Assembly: GCA_947452455.1 (NCBI GenBank)
Contig: CANGBX010000003.1
Span: 310,001-374,000 of the forward strand
DNA length: 64,000 bases
Direction of reading: 5' to 3'
From: Beijerinckiaceae bacterium
GTDB taxonomy: Bacteria > Pseudomonadota > Alphaproteobacteria > Rhizobiales > Beijerinckiaceae
The notes under the pieces: model-generated
The model's input: the letters and a program-made list of their open reading frames with translations, nothing else
Told to the model about the DNA's origin: nothing
Database searches by the model: none
Shown: positions 17,674 through 27,989 of the stretch, piece by piece
How positions within the stretch are numbered: position 1 is the first letter of the stretch
Layout: each line of letters starts with the position of its first letter
Program-made: the position numbers and the translations under genes

Positions 17674-18279
17674 ATGGGCCTCAGGGTTTCTGGCAAGAAT
17701 TTCAGCATTGGCGAAGCGTTGCGCGAGCATATTTTGGATCGGGTGAATGCCTCATCCGCGCGCTATTTCGATGGAGCAGTCACAGGTCATATTGTCGTTG
17801 ATCATGAAGGGTCGGGCTATCGCACAGATTGCACTTTGCATCTGACATCGGGAACAACGCTTCATTCAGAAGGACGCGCACAGGAACCTTATGCGAGTTT
17901 CGAACAAGCAGCTGAACGGCTCGAAGGACGACTAAGGCGTTATAAGCGTCGCTTGAAAGATCATCATGCTGGCGGCTCACAACACCATGCAGTTCAGCTT
18001 GCAGGGGAAACCATCGCCGATTACGTGATCCAGGGCCCCGAGGATGATGATGAGGGGACTGATTTTCACCCCGTTGTCGTCGCGGAGCGGACCAGTGCCT
18101 TGAAGACATTCAGCGTCGCGGAGGCGGTGATGGAACTCGATTTCACTGGCGCCCCTGTGCAGGTTTTCCGGAATGCTGGTAACAGACGTGTGAACATCGT
18201 CTATCGCCGCCCTGACGGGAATATCGGATGGATTGACCCGGAGCCCTCAGATGGGGCATCTGGCGGGTCTGGACGCTGA
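17674..18279 (+). CDS. hpf: ribosome hibernation promoting factor, long form
   Basis: Binds the 30S decoding centre and promotes 100S dimers in stationary phase. It has 201 residues, with an N-terminal S30AE/YfiA-like domain (about 1-105) and a C-terminal dimerisation domain (about 145-190, FSVAEAVMELDFTGAPVQVFRNA) typical of long HPF. ATG 17674 follows GGGGGC at good spacing; an earlier ATG at 17635 lacks support. Confidence 0.92.
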   Translation: MGLRVSGKNFSIGEALREHILDRVNASSARYFDGAVTGHIVVDHEGSGYRTDCTLHLTSGTTLHSEGRAQEPYASFEQAAERLEGRLRRYKRRLKDHHAGGSQHHAVQLAGETIADYVIQGPEDDDEGTDFHPVVVAERTSALKTFSVAEAVMELDFTGAPVQVFRNAGNRRVNIVYRRPDGNIGWIDPEPSDGASGGSGR

Positions 18280-18285
18280 ATTTTC

Positions 18286-18309
18286 GTGCCGCAGCTTCCC
18301 CTGCGGCAC
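18286..18309 (+). terminator. strong hairpin between hpf and ptsN
   Basis: 9-bp stem GTGCCGCAG / CTGCGGCAC with loop CTTCCC starts 7 bases after the hpf stop. A weak pyrimidine tract follows. It may attenuate readthrough into ptsN. Confidence 0.6.
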
Positions 18310-18355
18310 GCTTCTTGCTCCGAAAATTGTGTTTTTGACCGGGCCACGGAACAAC

Positions 18356-18823
18356 ATGTCGCTCAAGGATCTGCTTAACCCTGACGCCATTCTGCCGTCG
18401 CTCAAAGTCACATCTAAAAAAGCGGCGTTGCAGGAAATCAGCGAGAAGGCCGCGCAGGTCTCAGGCATTCCTGCGCGTGAAATTTTCGATGCCTTGCTGC
18501 AGCGTGAGCGCTTGGGCTCGACGGGTGTTGGCAATGGCATTGCCATTCCTCACGGCAAGCTTGCGAAAGCGGGACGAATCTTTGGTGTCTTCGCGCGTCT
18601 GGAGCGGCCCATCGAATATGAAGCGCTGGATGGCGCACCGGTTGACCTCATATTCCTTTTGATCGCCCCCGAAACGGCTGGTGCTGATCATTTGAAAGCT
18701 TTGGCGCGCACCGCCCGCATTTTGCGTGATCCGGTTACGACCGCCAAGCTGCGCGCAACGCGAGATGCTGCAGCCCTTTACACCATGCTGATTCAGCCGC
18801 CGTCTTCGCAAAACGCCGCCTGA
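18356..18823 (+). CDS. ptsN: nitrogen-regulatory PTS EIIA protein
   Basis: EIIA-Ntr of the nitrogen phosphotransferase system, phosphorylated on His66 (GIAIPHGK) by NPr and affecting potassium transport and stress responses. From ATG 18356 it has 155 residues, the family length. An earlier in-frame start overlaps hpf and is not supported. It follows rpoN and hpf as in many proteobacteria. Confidence 0.94.
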   Translation: MSLKDLLNPDAILPSLKVTSKKAALQEISEKAAQVSGIPAREIFDALLQRERLGSTGVGNGIAIPHGKLAKAGRIFGVFARLERPIEYEALDGAPVDLIFLLIAPETAGADHLKALARTARILRDPVTTAKLRATRDAAALYTMLIQPPSSQNAA

Positions 18824-19040
18824 TCTTGGGGATCTGCCCCGTTTAGGCCGGCAAGCTTTCCACCTTGTGAGATCTCGGCTCTTGTGCGGACAAATCCGCC
18901 ACTTTTGCCTTAAAATGATTCAGCAGGTGCCTTTGCGATGGGCGGAAAGCTTCAATGAAACCGTCTTGCCTTTGGGCTATCTTGGAAAGCGCGCAGCAAG
19001 GCCCTAAAAAGCGTCAGTTCATTTTTTACGGGACCCAAAG

Positions 19041-20657
19041 ATGACTTATCAGCACCGCCCGCTTTTCCGCCTCGGCAAGGATACGACCCCCTATCGCAAA
19101 TTGACGAGCGAGGGCGTGAAAGTCGAGAAGCTTGGTGACAAGGAAGTCCTCAGCGTCAGCCGCGAGGCCATTCGCTTGCTGGCTGAACAAGCGATGATGG
19201 ACATCAATCATCTGCTGCGCCCTAGCCATCTCGCGCAGCTGCGTAAAATTCTCGATGACCCGGAAGCAACCGGCAACGATAAATTCGTGGCCTTTGATTT
19301 GTTGAAGAATGCCAATATCGCTGCTGGCGGCATTTTGCCGATGTGTCAAGACACGGGCACGGCCATTGTCATGGGCAAGAAGGGCCGCTTGATCTGGACC
19401 GATGGCGAGGATGAAAGCGCTCTGGCTGAAGGCGTGCTGGATGCTTATGAAAAGCGCAATCTGCGTTATTCGCAGCTCGCACCCATCTCCATGTTTGTAG
19501 AGAAAAATACGAAGAACAATCTGCCGGCCCAGATTGATATCTTCTCGGAAGGCGAAGACGCTTACAAATTCCTGTTCATGGCCAAGGGCGGCGGTTCAGC
19601 TAACAAGACCTATCTGTTTCAGGGCACGCCCTCTTTGCTGACGCATGATCGTTTGATGGCTTTTCTGAAAGAAAAGATACTCACCCTCGGCACATCAGCC
19701 TGCCCGCCCTATCATCTGGCCATTGTGATTGGCGGCATGTCGGCTGAGATGAATCTCAAGACAGTGAAGCTGGCGTCTGCGCGTTATCTCGATGCGTTGC
19801 CCACCGAAGGCAGTGAAGACGGTCAAGCCTTTCGCGATCTTGCGATGGAAGAAGAGATTCACAAGCTGACGCAGCAGTTGGGCGTGGGCGCGCAATTTGG
19901 CGGGAAATATTTCTGCCATGACGTGCGCGTGATCCGCCTGCCGCGCCATGGTGCATCCTTGCCCATCGGCATGGGTGTTTCCTGCTCGGCGGATCGTCAG
20001 GCGGTGGGCAAGATCACCAAGGATGGTGTGTTCCTTGAGGAGCTCGAACATAATCCCGCGAAATATCTGCCGGAAGTCGAGGACAAGACCTTGGGTGGTG
20101 CTGTCGTGAAAATTGACCTCAACCATCCGATGAAAGAGATACTGGCGACGCTCTCGCAATATCCGATCAAGACACGCCTCTCTCTCACAGGCACGATCAT
20201 CGTGGCGCGTGATTTGGCGCATGCGAAATTGCGTGAACGTCTGGATGCAGGCCAAGGCATGCCGGACTATTTCAAGAACCATCCGGTTTATTATGCAGGT
20301 CCTGCCAAAACGCCGGAGGGTTTTGCATCGGGCTCTTTTGGTCCCACGACAGCGGGCCGCATGGATTCCTTTGTCGATCAATTCCAGGCTGCTGGCGGCT
20401 CGATGGTGATGCTCGCCAAAGGCAACCGTTCAAAGGAAGTGCGCGAGGCTTGCGCCAAGCACGGCGGCTTCTATCTGGGCTCGATTGGTGGTCCGGCAGC
20501 GCGACTGGCTCAGGATTGCATCAAGAAGGTTGAAGTTCTGGAATATCCGGAGCTCGGCATGGAAGCGATCTGGAAGATAGAAGTCGAAGATTTTCCGGCC
20601 TTCATCGTCATTGACGATAAGGGCAATGATTTCTTCAAAGAGCTCAATCTCGGCTGA
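19041..20657 (+). CDS. class I fumarate hydratase, [4Fe-4S] type
   Basis: Interconverts fumarate and malate in the citric acid cycle with an oxygen-sensitive 4Fe-4S cluster. It has 538 residues, close to FumA/FumB. Three candidate cluster cysteines are seen, in [15 protein letters not shown] and VSCSADR. The C-terminal beta-domain contains [17 protein letters not shown]. It is monocistronic, with a terminator directly after. The upstream 217 bases hold only a short hairpin (GCGGA/TCCGC at 18886-18899), perhaps the end of the ptsN transcript. Confidence 0.94.
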   Translation: MTYQHRPLFRLGKDTTPYRKLTSEGVKVEKLGDKEVLSVSREAIRLLAEQAMMDINHLLRPSHLAQLRKILDDPEATGNDKFVAFDLLKNANIAAGGILPMCQDTGTAIVMGKKGRLIWTDGEDESALAEGVLDAYEKRNLRYSQLAPISMFVEKNTKNNLPAQIDIFSEGEDAYKFLFMAKGGGSANKTYLFQGTPSLLTHDRLMAFLKEKILTLGTSACPPYHLAIVIGGMSAEMNLKTVKLASARYLDALPTEGSEDGQAFRDLAMEEEIHKLTQQLGVGAQFGGKYFCHDVRVIRLPRHGASLPIGMGVSCSADRQAVGKITKDGVFLEELEHNPAKYLPEVEDKTLGGAVVKIDLNHPMKEILATLSQYPIKTRLSLTGTIIVARDLAHAKLRERLDAGQGMPDYFKNHPVYYAGPAKTPEGFASGSFGPTTAGRMDSFVDQFQAAGGSMVMLAKGNRSKEVREACAKHGGFYLGSIGGPAARLAQDCIKKVEVLEYPELGMEAIWKIEVEDFPAFIVIDDKGNDFFKELNLG

Positions 20658-20674
20658 TTGATAGTCACTAAAAT

Positions 20675-20707
20675 TAAAAAGCCCGGGAGAAACTCCCGGG
20701 CTTTTTT
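20675..20707. terminator. bidirectional terminator between fumarase and pheT
   Basis: A 10-bp stem AGCCCGGGAG / CTCCCGGGCT with loop AAA, flanked by an A-run and a T-run, sits between the convergent genes. Confidence 0.93.
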
Positions 20708-20710
20708 GAT

Positions 20711-23143
20711 TTAGCCGCGCAATGTCGCGCCGGTCTTTTTCGTCACTTCAGCGACGATCTTCTGCATGACCGCTTCGATTTCCGTATCGGTCAGGGTCTT
20801 TTCGCGCGGCTGCAAAGTCACGCTGATGGCGACCGACTTTTTGCCCTCGGGAATCCCCGTACCGGAATAGACGTCGAAAACATTTGCGCCTGTGATTAAC
20901 GCGCGGTCGGCTGCCAAGGCGCTCTTCAGAATTTCTCCGGCTTGCACCGTCGCATCGACGAGGAAAGCAAAGTCACGCTCAAGCGGCATGAGATCTGACA
21001 GATCGAGTTTGGCTTTCACCTTTGTCGGCTTGGCCTTGGGTGCAGGAATCGCATCAAGCATGATCTCGAAACCGCAGAGCGGGCCATTCACGTCGAGCGC
21101 TTCCAAGACGCGCGGATGGAATTCACCAAACCAGCCGATCACGCCTTTCGGCCCGAATTGCAATGTGCCTGAGCGGCCCGGATGCAAGAAGGAAGGGCCG
21201 CCAGCCACAATCTGCAAGCCACCCGTGGCAACACCAAGGGCGGAGAGCAGCGTGAGCGCGTCAGCCTTGGCGTCAAAAACATCGACAGGGCGGGCCGTGC
21301 CTGACCAGTGACGGCCTGCACCTGACGCGCGGGCTGTGCCGCGGCGCACGGCTGACGCAGCCATCTTTTGATCATCAGGCTTGTCGCCTTTGAAAATCTG
21401 CCCGACTTCAAACAAAGCCAGATCACCAATGCCGCGATCCGCATTGCGCTGGGCCGCAGCGAGTAGGCCCGGCAAGAGGCTCGGGCGCATATCAGACAGA
21501 TCAGCCGCAATCGGATTGGCAAGCGACAATTCTTTTGCCCCGCCACCAAAAAGTTCAGCGCGATCCTTCGAGATAAAGGACCAAGTGACCGCCTCGACCA
21601 GACCTTGCGTGGCAAGCGTGCGGCGCGCAATGCGCGTGCGCTTCTGTAACAGTGTCAGAATGGGCGCAGGGATGGCTGCATTGTCACGCAGAAGCGGTGT
21701 TGAAGTAATCGCATCAAGGCCCGCAATGCGGACGATTTCTTCGACAAGGTCAGCCTTGCCTTCGACATCAGCGCGCCAGCTTGGCACTTTCACGAAAACG
21801 CGGCTTGCATTGGCGGCTTGGCGCAAAACGTCAAAGCCGAGCTTTTCGAGAATGCCCGCCATTTGTGACGGATCAAGCGTCAGGCCTGCGAGGCGCTGGA
21901 CTTCATTGAGTGGGAAATCAATCGTGCGGCTCGCAGCTTCAGCACTTCCTGCAACGATAAGCTCGGAGGCTTCACCGCCACAAATCTCTTGCACGAGATG
22001 AGTCGCGAGTTCCGCTCCCGGCACGCAGAAGGCATGATCGACACCGCGCTCGAAACGATAGCGCGCATCCGAGACAATGCCGAGGTGGCGGCCAGCGCGC
22101 GCAATGGTGAGAGGATCCCACAGCGCCGATTCAATCAGCACGTCGGTCGTGTTGTCATCACAACCCGAGGCCTCACCGCCCATAATGCCGGCGATGGATT
22201 CAACACCCCTGTCATCGGCAATGGCGATGATGGAGGGATCAAGCTTGTAGGTCTTGCCATCCAGCGCAACAATCTCTTCGTCCGCTTTGGCACGACGCAC
22301 GACGAGATTTCCGGCGACCTTCTTCGCATCAAAGACATGCAAAGGACGACCGCGATCGAACGTCATGTAATTGGTGATATCGACCAGCGCATTGATGGGG
22401 CGAAGGCCAATGGAGGTGAGGCGCTTCTGCATCCAGGCAGGTGAAGGACCATTCTTCACGCCGCGCACGAGGCGCAGAGCGAATGCGGGTGCGAGATGCT
22501 CTTGCCCAGATGCAAAGTCGAGCTTGACCGTAACGGGGCATGGGAAAGCGCCTGCAACGGTCTTGATCGCATGGTCTTTCAAACGACCAAGACCAGCCGC
22601 CGCGAGATCACGCGCAATGCCATGCACGCCTGTGGCGTCGGCACGGTTCGGCGTCAGATTGATTTCGATGACGGGATCACCGAGGCCAGCAAAATCGACA
22701 TAGCGCTGACCGGCTGTTGCATTGTCAGCAAGTTCGATAATGCCATCATGATCTTCCGACAATTCAAGCTCGGCTGCAGAGCAGAGCATGCCGTGCGATT
22801 CCACGCCGCGGATCACGCCTTTGGCGATGGTGAATTTTTTGGCCGGAATGTAAGTGCCGGGCGACGCGAACACGGTTTTGAGACCAGTGCGCGCATTGGG
22901 TGCACCGCAGACGACTTGGATTGGTGCGCCAGCGCCAATATCGACCATGCAGACACGCAGACGATCCGCATCGGGATGCTGCTTGGCGTCGAGCACATGG
23001 CCAACGACAAAATCTTTCAGTGTGTCGGCAGGATCGACAACATGTTCGACTTCAAGACCGATGCGCGTCAGCGTCTCAACGATCTCGTTGAGTGAAGCGT
23101 CGGTGTCGAGATGATCTTTCAGCCAGGAGAGCGTGAACTTCAT
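20711..23143 (-). CDS. pheT: phenylalanyl-tRNA synthetase beta subunit
   Basis: Beta chain of the alpha2beta2 enzyme that charges tRNA-Phe; it contains the editing site and the anticodon-binding domain. It has 810 residues: an EMAP-like tRNA-binding domain (about 40-150), the B3/B4 editing domain (about 220-390), B5, a catalytic-like core, and the C-terminal ferredoxin-like anticodon-binding domain ending with a [13 protein letters not shown] segment. A strong AAGGAGGG ribosome binding site precedes the ATG, 15 bases after pheS. Confidence 0.96.
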   Translation of the reverse strand: MKFTLSWLKDHLDTDASLNEIVETLTRIGLEVEHVVDPADTLKDFVVGHVLDAKQHPDADRLRVCMVDIGAGAPIQVVCGAPNARTGLKTVFASPGTYIPAKKFTIAKGVIRGVESHGMLCSAAELELSEDHDGIIELADNATAGQRYVDFAGLGDPVIEINLTPNRADATGVHGIARDLAAAGLGRLKDHAIKTVAGAFPCPVTVKLDFASGQEHLAPAFALRLVRGVKNGPSPAWMQKRLTSIGLRPINALVDITNYMTFDRGRPLHVFDAKKVAGNLVVRRAKADEEIVALDGKTYKLDPSIIAIADDRGVESIAGIMGGEASGCDDNTTDVLIESALWDPLTIARAGRHLGIVSDARYRFERGVDHAFCVPGAELATHLVQEICGGEASELIVAGSAEAASRTIDFPLNEVQRLAGLTLDPSQMAGILEKLGFDVLRQAANASRVFVKVPSWRADVEGKADLVEEIVRIAGLDAITSTPLLRDNAAIPAPILTLLQKRTRIARRTLATQGLVEAVTWSFISKDRAELFGGGAKELSLANPIAADLSDMRPSLLPGLLAAAQRNADRGIGDLALFEVGQIFKGDKPDDQKMAASAVRRGTARASGAGRHWSGTARPVDVFDAKADALTLLSALGVATGGLQIVAGGPSFLHPGRSGTLQFGPKGVIGWFGEFHPRVLEALDVNGPLCGFEIMLDAIPAPKAKPTKVKAKLDLSDLMPLERDFAFLVDATVQAGEILKSALAADRALITGANVFDVYSGTGIPEGKKSVAISVTLQPREKTLTDTEIEAVMQKIVAEVTKKTGATLRG

Positions 23144-23158
23144 GTGATGTGCCCTCCT

Positions 23159-24241
23159 TTACGAGCTGAGACCGCCTGCCAAAGACGGCAGGTCGAGAGG
23201 ACGGAAACCGTAATGTGACAACCAGCGCAAATCCGCTTCGAAGAAGGGACGCAAATCCGGCATGCCATATTTCAACATGGCAATGCGGTCGATGCCCATG
23301 CCCCAAGCAAAGCCCTGATACTCATCGGGATCAATACCGCAATTGCGCAGCACATTGGGATGCACCATGCCGCAACCCAAAATTTCCAACCAATCTTCGC
23401 CTTCGCCAAAGCGGATTTCACCACCCGAACGCTTGCACTGGATGTCGACTTCCATCGACGGCTCGGTGAAGGGGAAGAAGGACGGGCGGAAACGCATTTT
23501 CACATTCGGCACTTCGAAGAAGGCTTTGCAGAATTCTTCGAGAATCCATTTCAGATGGCCGAGGTTGGCAGACTTGTCGATGACGAGACCTTCCACCTGA
23601 TGGAACATCGGTGTGTGTGTCTGGTCGGAATCACAACGATAGGTGCGGCCGGGGCAGATCACGCGGATCGGCGGCTTTACATTCAGCATGGTGCGCACCT
23701 GCACCGGGCTTGTATGGGTGCGCAGCAATTTGCGTGTGCCGTCTTCCTTCGGGTTGAAGAAGAAGGTGTCGTGCATTTCGCGCGCCGGATGGCCTTCCGG
23801 GAAATTCAGCTTGGTAAAGTTGATGTCGTCTTCCTCGACATCCGGACCTTCAGCGATAGAGAAACCCATGTCGGCGAAAATCGCGGTGAGTTCATCCATC
23901 ACTTGGCTGATGGGGTGAATGCGGCCGCTCTCAACGGGGGCCTCACGCACAGGCAGGGTCACATCGACGGTCTCTGAGGCGAGGCGTGCTTCGAGTGCGG
24001 CTTCTTTCAAAACCACTTTGCGCGCGGTGAGCGCGTCAGTGACTTTGTCTTTCAGCACATTGATTTTGGCACCCTCGGTCTTGCGCTCATCGGGCGACAT
24101 TTTGCCAAGCGTGGCGAGCAGCGCGGAAATCGAGCCTTTCTTGCCGAGCGCAGCGACGCGCACATTTTCAAGAGCGGCTTCATCGCTGGCGGCGGCAATA
24201 GCGGCAAGCGTTTCGGTTTCGAGGGTGTTCAGGTCCGACAT
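23159..24241 (-). CDS. pheS: phenylalanyl-tRNA synthetase alpha subunit
   Basis: Catalytic chain of the enzyme. From ATG 24241 it has 360 residues: an N-terminal coiled-coil (about 1-90), then the class II core with motif 2 (about residues 200-215, [18 protein letters not shown]) and motif 3 ([13 protein letters not shown]). A start six codons earlier (24259) is possible. It follows the rplT terminator and directly precedes pheT, so pheST is one operon within the infC-rpmI-rplT cluster. Confidence 0.95.
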   Translation of the reverse strand: MSDLNTLETETLAAIAAASDEAALENVRVAALGKKGSISALLATLGKMSPDERKTEGAKINVLKDKVTDALTARKVVLKEAALEARLASETVDVTLPVREAPVESGRIHPISQVMDELTAIFADMGFSIAEGPDVEEDDINFTKLNFPEGHPAREMHDTFFFNPKEDGTRKLLRTHTSPVQVRTMLNVKPPIRVICPGRTYRCDSDQTHTPMFHQVEGLVIDKSANLGHLKWILEEFCKAFFEVPNVKMRFRPSFFPFTEPSMEVDIQCKRSGGEIRFGEGEDWLEILGCGMVHPNVLRNCGIDPDEYQGFAWGMGIDRIAMLKYGMPDLRPFFEADLRWLSHYGFRPLDLPSLAGGLSS

Positions 24242-24327
24242 TCCGGGTCCCGTTTTCAAGATTGAGAGCTGTTAGCGCGGCTTGTGCCATGACAGGCCAG
24301 AGCTTGTCGAGGCAGACGTCCGATATG

Positions 24328-24357
24328 AAAAAAGCCCGGCGACAAGGCCGGGCTTTT
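24328..24357 (-). terminator. intrinsic terminator after rplT
   Basis: On the minus strand: AAAAGCCCGGCC / GCCGGGCTTTTTT with a short loop, 20 bases after the rplT stop and about 90 before pheS. It could act as an attenuator before pheST or simply separate the two units. Confidence 0.88.
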
Positions 24358-24377
24358 GAAAATGGAAGCAGTTTGCC

Positions 24378-24743
24378 TCAGGCCGATGCGGGAAGGGCAG
24401 ACTTGGCCTTTTCAACGATGGCCTTAAATGCGGCCGGCTCATGGATTGCGAGTTCGGAGAGAACCTTGCGGTCCACCGTAATGCCAGCCTTGGTGAGGCC
24501 GTCGATGAAGCGGCTGTAGGTCAGGCCGAGATCGCGGACAGCCGCGTTGAGGCGCTGGATCCAGAGCGCGCGAATGGTGCGCTTCTTGTTCTTGCGGTCG
24601 CGGTAGGCGTACTGCATCGACTTGTCGACGGCAGCCTTTGCGGCGCGAATGGTGTTCTTGCGACGGCCATAGAAACCTTTGGCGGCGTCGAGGGTCTTCT
24701 TGTGCTTGGCATGGGCGGTTACACCGCGCTTGACACGTGCCAT
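24378..24743 (-). CDS. rplT: 50S ribosomal protein L20
   Basis: Early assembly protein of the large subunit; in other bacteria it also represses its own operon. It has 121 residues and starts [16 protein letters not shown], with the highly basic N-terminal half ([16 protein letters not shown]) typical of L20. Ribosome binding site AGGAG at 8-base spacing. It lies 47 bases after rpmI. Confidence 0.97.
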   Translation of the reverse strand: MARVKRGVTAHAKHKKTLDAAKGFYGRRKNTIRAAKAAVDKSMQYAYRDRKNKKRTIRALWIQRLNAAVRDLGLTYSRFIDGLTKAGITVDRKVLSELAIHEPAAFKAIVEKAKSALPASA

Positions 24744-24790
24744 GACTGATCTCCTGGAAAGAAAGCTTGATGGGAAGGGGCGGAGAAGTC

Positions 24791-24991
24791 TCAGCCGTTG
24801 GGCAGGAAGAACTTCTTGATATTGTCACCGTCGGTCTTGAACAGAACGTTGGTGCCGCGCAGGTTCCGGATCTGCTTGTTGGTCCGCTTGATCATGCCGT
24901 GGCGCTTGCCGCGCTGGGCGTAAAGCACCTTGCCGGTGCCCGTGATCTTAAAGCGCTTTTTAGCGCCTGACTTGGTCTTCAGCTTGGGCAT
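24791..24991 (-). CDS. rpmI: 50S ribosomal protein L35
   Basis: Small basic protein of 66 residues starting [20 protein letters not shown] 24991 follows GGAGAG at 5 bases; the start four codons earlier lies on the ribosome binding site and is rejected. It stands between infC and rplT as in most bacteria. Confidence 0.96.
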   Translation of the reverse strand: MPKLKTKSGAKKRFKITGTGKVLYAQRGKRHGMIKRTNKQIRNLRGTNVLFKTDGDNIKKFFLPNG

Positions 24992-25078
24992 TTGGCTCTC
25001 CATTAGGCGGTGACCCGCCTGGTTAGTCTTGGCCGGACGGGTCGAAACCTATCCAGTTCGCATCACGATGAGCGAAAG

Positions 25079-25157
25079 AACCGCCACGGCAGCCCTTGTG
25101 AGCCGGGCGGTTCGAAGGGGGGCTTATAGAGGAGGCGGGGCTTGGCTGGCAAGCCCC
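25079..25157 (-). promoter_or_regulatory. structured infC-rpmI intergenic leader
   Basis: The 188-base gap before rpmI holds two stem-loops: GGGGCTTG / CAAGCCCC (25137-25157, 8 bp) and AACCGCC / GGCGGTT (25079-25112, 7 bp). In other bacteria L20 or infC regulation acts in this interval. A regulatory role here is inferred from position and structure only. Confidence 0.4.
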
Positions 25158-25179
25158 AAACCTGATTCCCGCCAGTAAT

Positions 25180-25719
25180 TTAGCGGGGCGACAGGACCAT
25201 GATCATCTGGCGGCCTTCCATGGAGGGCTCCAGCTCGACCTTGGCAAAGGTCGTGGTCTCTTCCTTCACCCGCGTCAGCAGGCGGTAGCCGAGGTCCTGA
25301 TGGGCCATTTCACGGCCACGGAAGCGCAGGGTCACCTTGACCTTGTCACCTTCCTCGAAGAAGCGGCGCATGGCCCTCATCTTGACCTCATAATCATGGT
25401 CATCGATGCCGGGGCGCAGCTTAATCTCTTTAACTTCAACGACTTTCTGCTTTTTGCGGGCCTCGGCAGCCTTTTTCTGTTCCGTGAAGCGGAACTTGCC
25501 GTAATCGAGGATCTTGCAAACCGGCGGAGTAGCGTTGGGGACGATTTCGACGAGGTCGAGGCCGGCTTCTTCAGCCATCTGGAGGGCCTCAAGACTTGCG
25601 ACAACGCCACGATTTTGACCGTCTTGGTCAATCAACTGAACGTCTGGCACGCGAATGTCGCGGTTGATGCGGTGCCCGTCTTTCTGCGGTGTTGGCGGGG
25701 CTTTCATGGGACGACGAAT
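25180..25719 (-). CDS. infC: translation initiation factor IF-3, probable ATT start
   Basis: Keeps ribosomal subunits apart and checks start codons and initiator tRNA. From ATT 25719 the product has 179 residues, beginning [22 protein letters not shown] after the initiator, which fits the MRRP- start of rhizobial IF-3. AAGGAGAG (25733-25726) places GGAG 8 bases before this ATT. The first downstream ATG (25707) is too far for that site, and upstream ATGs give sequence unlike the family. E. coli infC also starts with AUU, which permits autoregulation. Domains: N-terminal about 15-85, C-terminal about 90-179. Confidence 0.88.
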   Translation of the reverse strand: MRRPMKAPPTPQKDGHRINRDIRVPDVQLIDQDGQNRGVVASLEALQMAEEAGLDLVEIVPNATPPVCKILDYGKFRFTEQKKAAEARKKQKVVEVKEIKLRPGIDDHDYEVKMRAMRRFFEEGDKVKVTLRFRGREMAHQDLGYRLLTRVKEETTTFAKVELEPSMEGRQMIMVLSPR

Positions 25720-25876
25720 GGCAATCTCTCCTTCTGGTGCATAAGCCGGACCCGATCCCGCCAGCGCTTCAAGCCTGGAGCGGTTCGGACCCGCGCAGAA
25801 GATCGTTGGAGTGCCTGCCGAAGTCAACAGAACTTCCGGCCAGAGGTCGGCCATTCGTGCTTTTTGTGAGTTCTTT

Positions 25877-27100
25877 TTACCAGCGCCCGCTGTGTTCGAT
25901 CAGTCGCGCATAGATTTCGAGCGTCTGGGAGCACATTTTTTCGAGACCGAAGGATTTCTCGACGTGGTTGCGTGCGCGCTCTGCCAGAGCATCACGAGCG
26001 GCCGCGCCCATGCCGAGAATGCTTTCCAGAACGGTCGCCAAAGCTTCCGGGTCATTGGGTGGAATGGTCCAGCCTGTCCGATTTTCGCGGGTGACGCGTG
26101 GCGGCGTGAGAACGGTCTCGGCCACCGCGCCCAGATCGGTGACGACAACAGGCGTTCCCATCGCCTGTGCCTCAACCGCGGACCGCCCGAAAGCTTCGGG
26201 CTCGGTCGAGGTCACCGCTAGGACTGCGGAAGCAGCAAGTGCAGCGGGCATATCTGTAACATGGCCAACCCGCGTTACAGTGCCGGTGAGGCCCGCTTTC
26301 TCGATCGCCGCATCCAATTCGCGCACATAGGCAGCACGCCCCTGATCGTCACCGGCAAGAATATAGCGTACGTCGGAAATTCCGCGTTCGGCGAGCAAGC
26401 GGGCTGCTTCAATCAGAACTTTCTGGCCCTTCCATGCGGTGAGACGCGCGGCGAGCAAAATCACGCGATCTTCGGGGCCTACATTCCAGCTCTTGCGCAT
26501 GCGTTGCACGCGCGCGGTATCAACTGCAGGGCGCGCAAAGCGGCGTAGATCCGTGCCGCGGTGGATGATCGCCGTATGTTCATTCGCAAACGGATAGGCA
26601 TTGGCAATCAGGCCTGCCGTATAGGCACTATTGGCAATGACCACATCGCCACGCGCCATCACCGAATTATAAAGCTGCTTCAGGGAAGATTGCCCCGAAT
26701 AAGAGCCGTGATAGGTGGTGACGAAAGACGTCTTCGTGCGCTGTGCAGCCCCCAGCGCCACCCATGCGGGAGCGCGTGATCGCGCATGGATGATGTCGAC
26801 ATTTTCGCGCTGGATGATTTTGGCGAGGCGGCGCGCATTGAGCCACATCAGCAGCGGATTTTTGGTCGAGGCGGGGAAAGGAATCCAGATGCCGCCATTG
26901 GCCTGCAACTCGCTCACCAGACGCCCGCCTTCGGTCGCAACAAGCGCGCGTGCGCCGGCTTCGGATAAAGCAGCTGCAATATCGATGGTGGTGCGCTCGG
27001 CGCCGCCTGCATCCAGTCGCGGGATGATTTGCAAGATCGTACGACCCGCGAGAAAACTTCTCCCGCCTGTCTCGAAAGCGCCTCTTGCGATCTGTCGCAT
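25877..27100 (-). CDS. GT4-family glycosyltransferase
   Basis: Retaining glycosyltransferase of 407 residues with GT-B fold, likely acting on a cell-envelope glycan. The N-terminal acceptor domain has [21 protein letters not shown]; the donor domain has the E-x7-E motif [11 protein letters not shown] and the loop TDLGAVAE. No signal peptide or membrane span. The neighbour infC is on the same strand but unrelated; an alpha/beta hydrolase diverges upstream. Donor and acceptor cannot be named. Confidence 0.85.
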   Translation of the reverse strand: MRQIARGAFETGGRSFLAGRTILQIIPRLDAGGAERTTIDIAAALSEAGARALVATEGGRLVSELQANGGIWIPFPASTKNPLLMWLNARRLAKIIQRENVDIIHARSRAPAWVALGAAQRTKTSFVTTYHGSYSGQSSLKQLYNSVMARGDVVIANSAYTAGLIANAYPFANEHTAIIHRGTDLRRFARPAVDTARVQRMRKSWNVGPEDRVILLAARLTAWKGQKVLIEAARLLAERGISDVRYILAGDDQGRAAYVRELDAAIEKAGLTGTVTRVGHVTDMPAALAASAVLAVTSTEPEAFGRSAVEAQAMGTPVVVTDLGAVAETVLTPPRVTRENRTGWTIPPNDPEALATVLESILGMGAAARDALAERARNHVEKSFGLEKMCSQTLEIYARLIEHSGRW

Positions 27101-27194
27101 TGCCCGTCCGGCCGTTATAAGTTCGCACGTCAGCTGAAAAGCACTGACGAATCATGTGATCCTCACATTAGCCGCGAGCCGAACGGAACCGCAA

Positions 27195-27989
27195 ATGTCT
27201 GTTGATGCGACAAAAGCCGATCTCCCCGTCGCTTTTCAGAATGTCGGCCATTGCCGCCTGGCTTTTCGTCACCGCGCGCCTAAGCCCGCGGCGAAGACGA
27301 AGCCCGGCATCGTTTGGCTCGGGGGTTTCAAATCCGACATGATGTCGACCAAAGCGGTCGCGCTCGATAGCTTTGCCGAGACCGAAGGGCGCGGCTGTCT
27401 GCGCTTTGATTATTCGGGCCACGGCGAGTCGGAAGGCCGTTTTGAGGACGGCACGATTTCGCTCTGGTTGCAGGAAAGTCTGGCGATGATCCGCGCGCAG
27501 ACACAAGGCCCGCAGATTCTTGTCGGGTCATCCATGGGTGGATGGATTGCTTTGCTGGCCGCGCGCGCCATGGGTGCGCAAGAAGCGGCACAACGTCTGG
27601 CAGGTCTCGTGCTGATCGCACCAGCGGTTGATTTCACTGAAAAGCTGATGTGGGCGCAAATGCCAGCGGCCATTCGCAACGCGATCGAAAGCAAAGGCGT
27701 GTGGCTGCGCGAAAGCGCCTATTCACCCGAGCCCACGCCCATCACACGCGCATTGATCGAAGATGGTCGTCGCAATCTGATGTTTGATGGCGCGATTGAT
27801 GCCCATGCACCCGTGCATATTCTGCAAGGCATGCAAGACCCCGATGTACCATGGCAGCATGCCATGACATTGGTAGAGCATTTGGCGGGTGATTGCGTGA
27901 CTTTATCTTTGATCAAAGATGGTGATCATCGTCTGTCGCGGGATGAAGATATTGCAGCGTTGATCGCCGCTGTGGCCAATATTGCTTAA
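27195..27989 (+). CDS. alpha/beta hydrolase
   Basis: Serine hydrolase of 264 residues resembling the ABHD10/mycophenolic-acid acyl-glucuronide esterase-like group. The nucleophile elbow is VGSSMGGW; the acid is probably the Asp in QDPDVPW and the His is in DGDHRLS. GGFKSDMMSTKA and FDYSGHGES shape the oxyanion region. ATG 27195 is chosen over an earlier in-frame codon. Its stop overlaps that of the convergent MFS gene. Confidence 0.87.
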   Translation: MSVDATKADLPVAFQNVGHCRLAFRHRAPKPAAKTKPGIVWLGGFKSDMMSTKAVALDSFAETEGRGCLRFDYSGHGESEGRFEDGTISLWLQESLAMIRAQTQGPQILVGSSMGGWIALLAARAMGAQEAAQRLAGLVLIAPAVDFTEKLMWAQMPAAIRNAIESKGVWLRESAYSPEPTPITRALIEDGRRNLMFDGAIDAHAPVHILQGMQDPDVPWQHAMTLVEHLAGDCVTLSLIKDGDHRLSRDEDIAALIAAVANIA

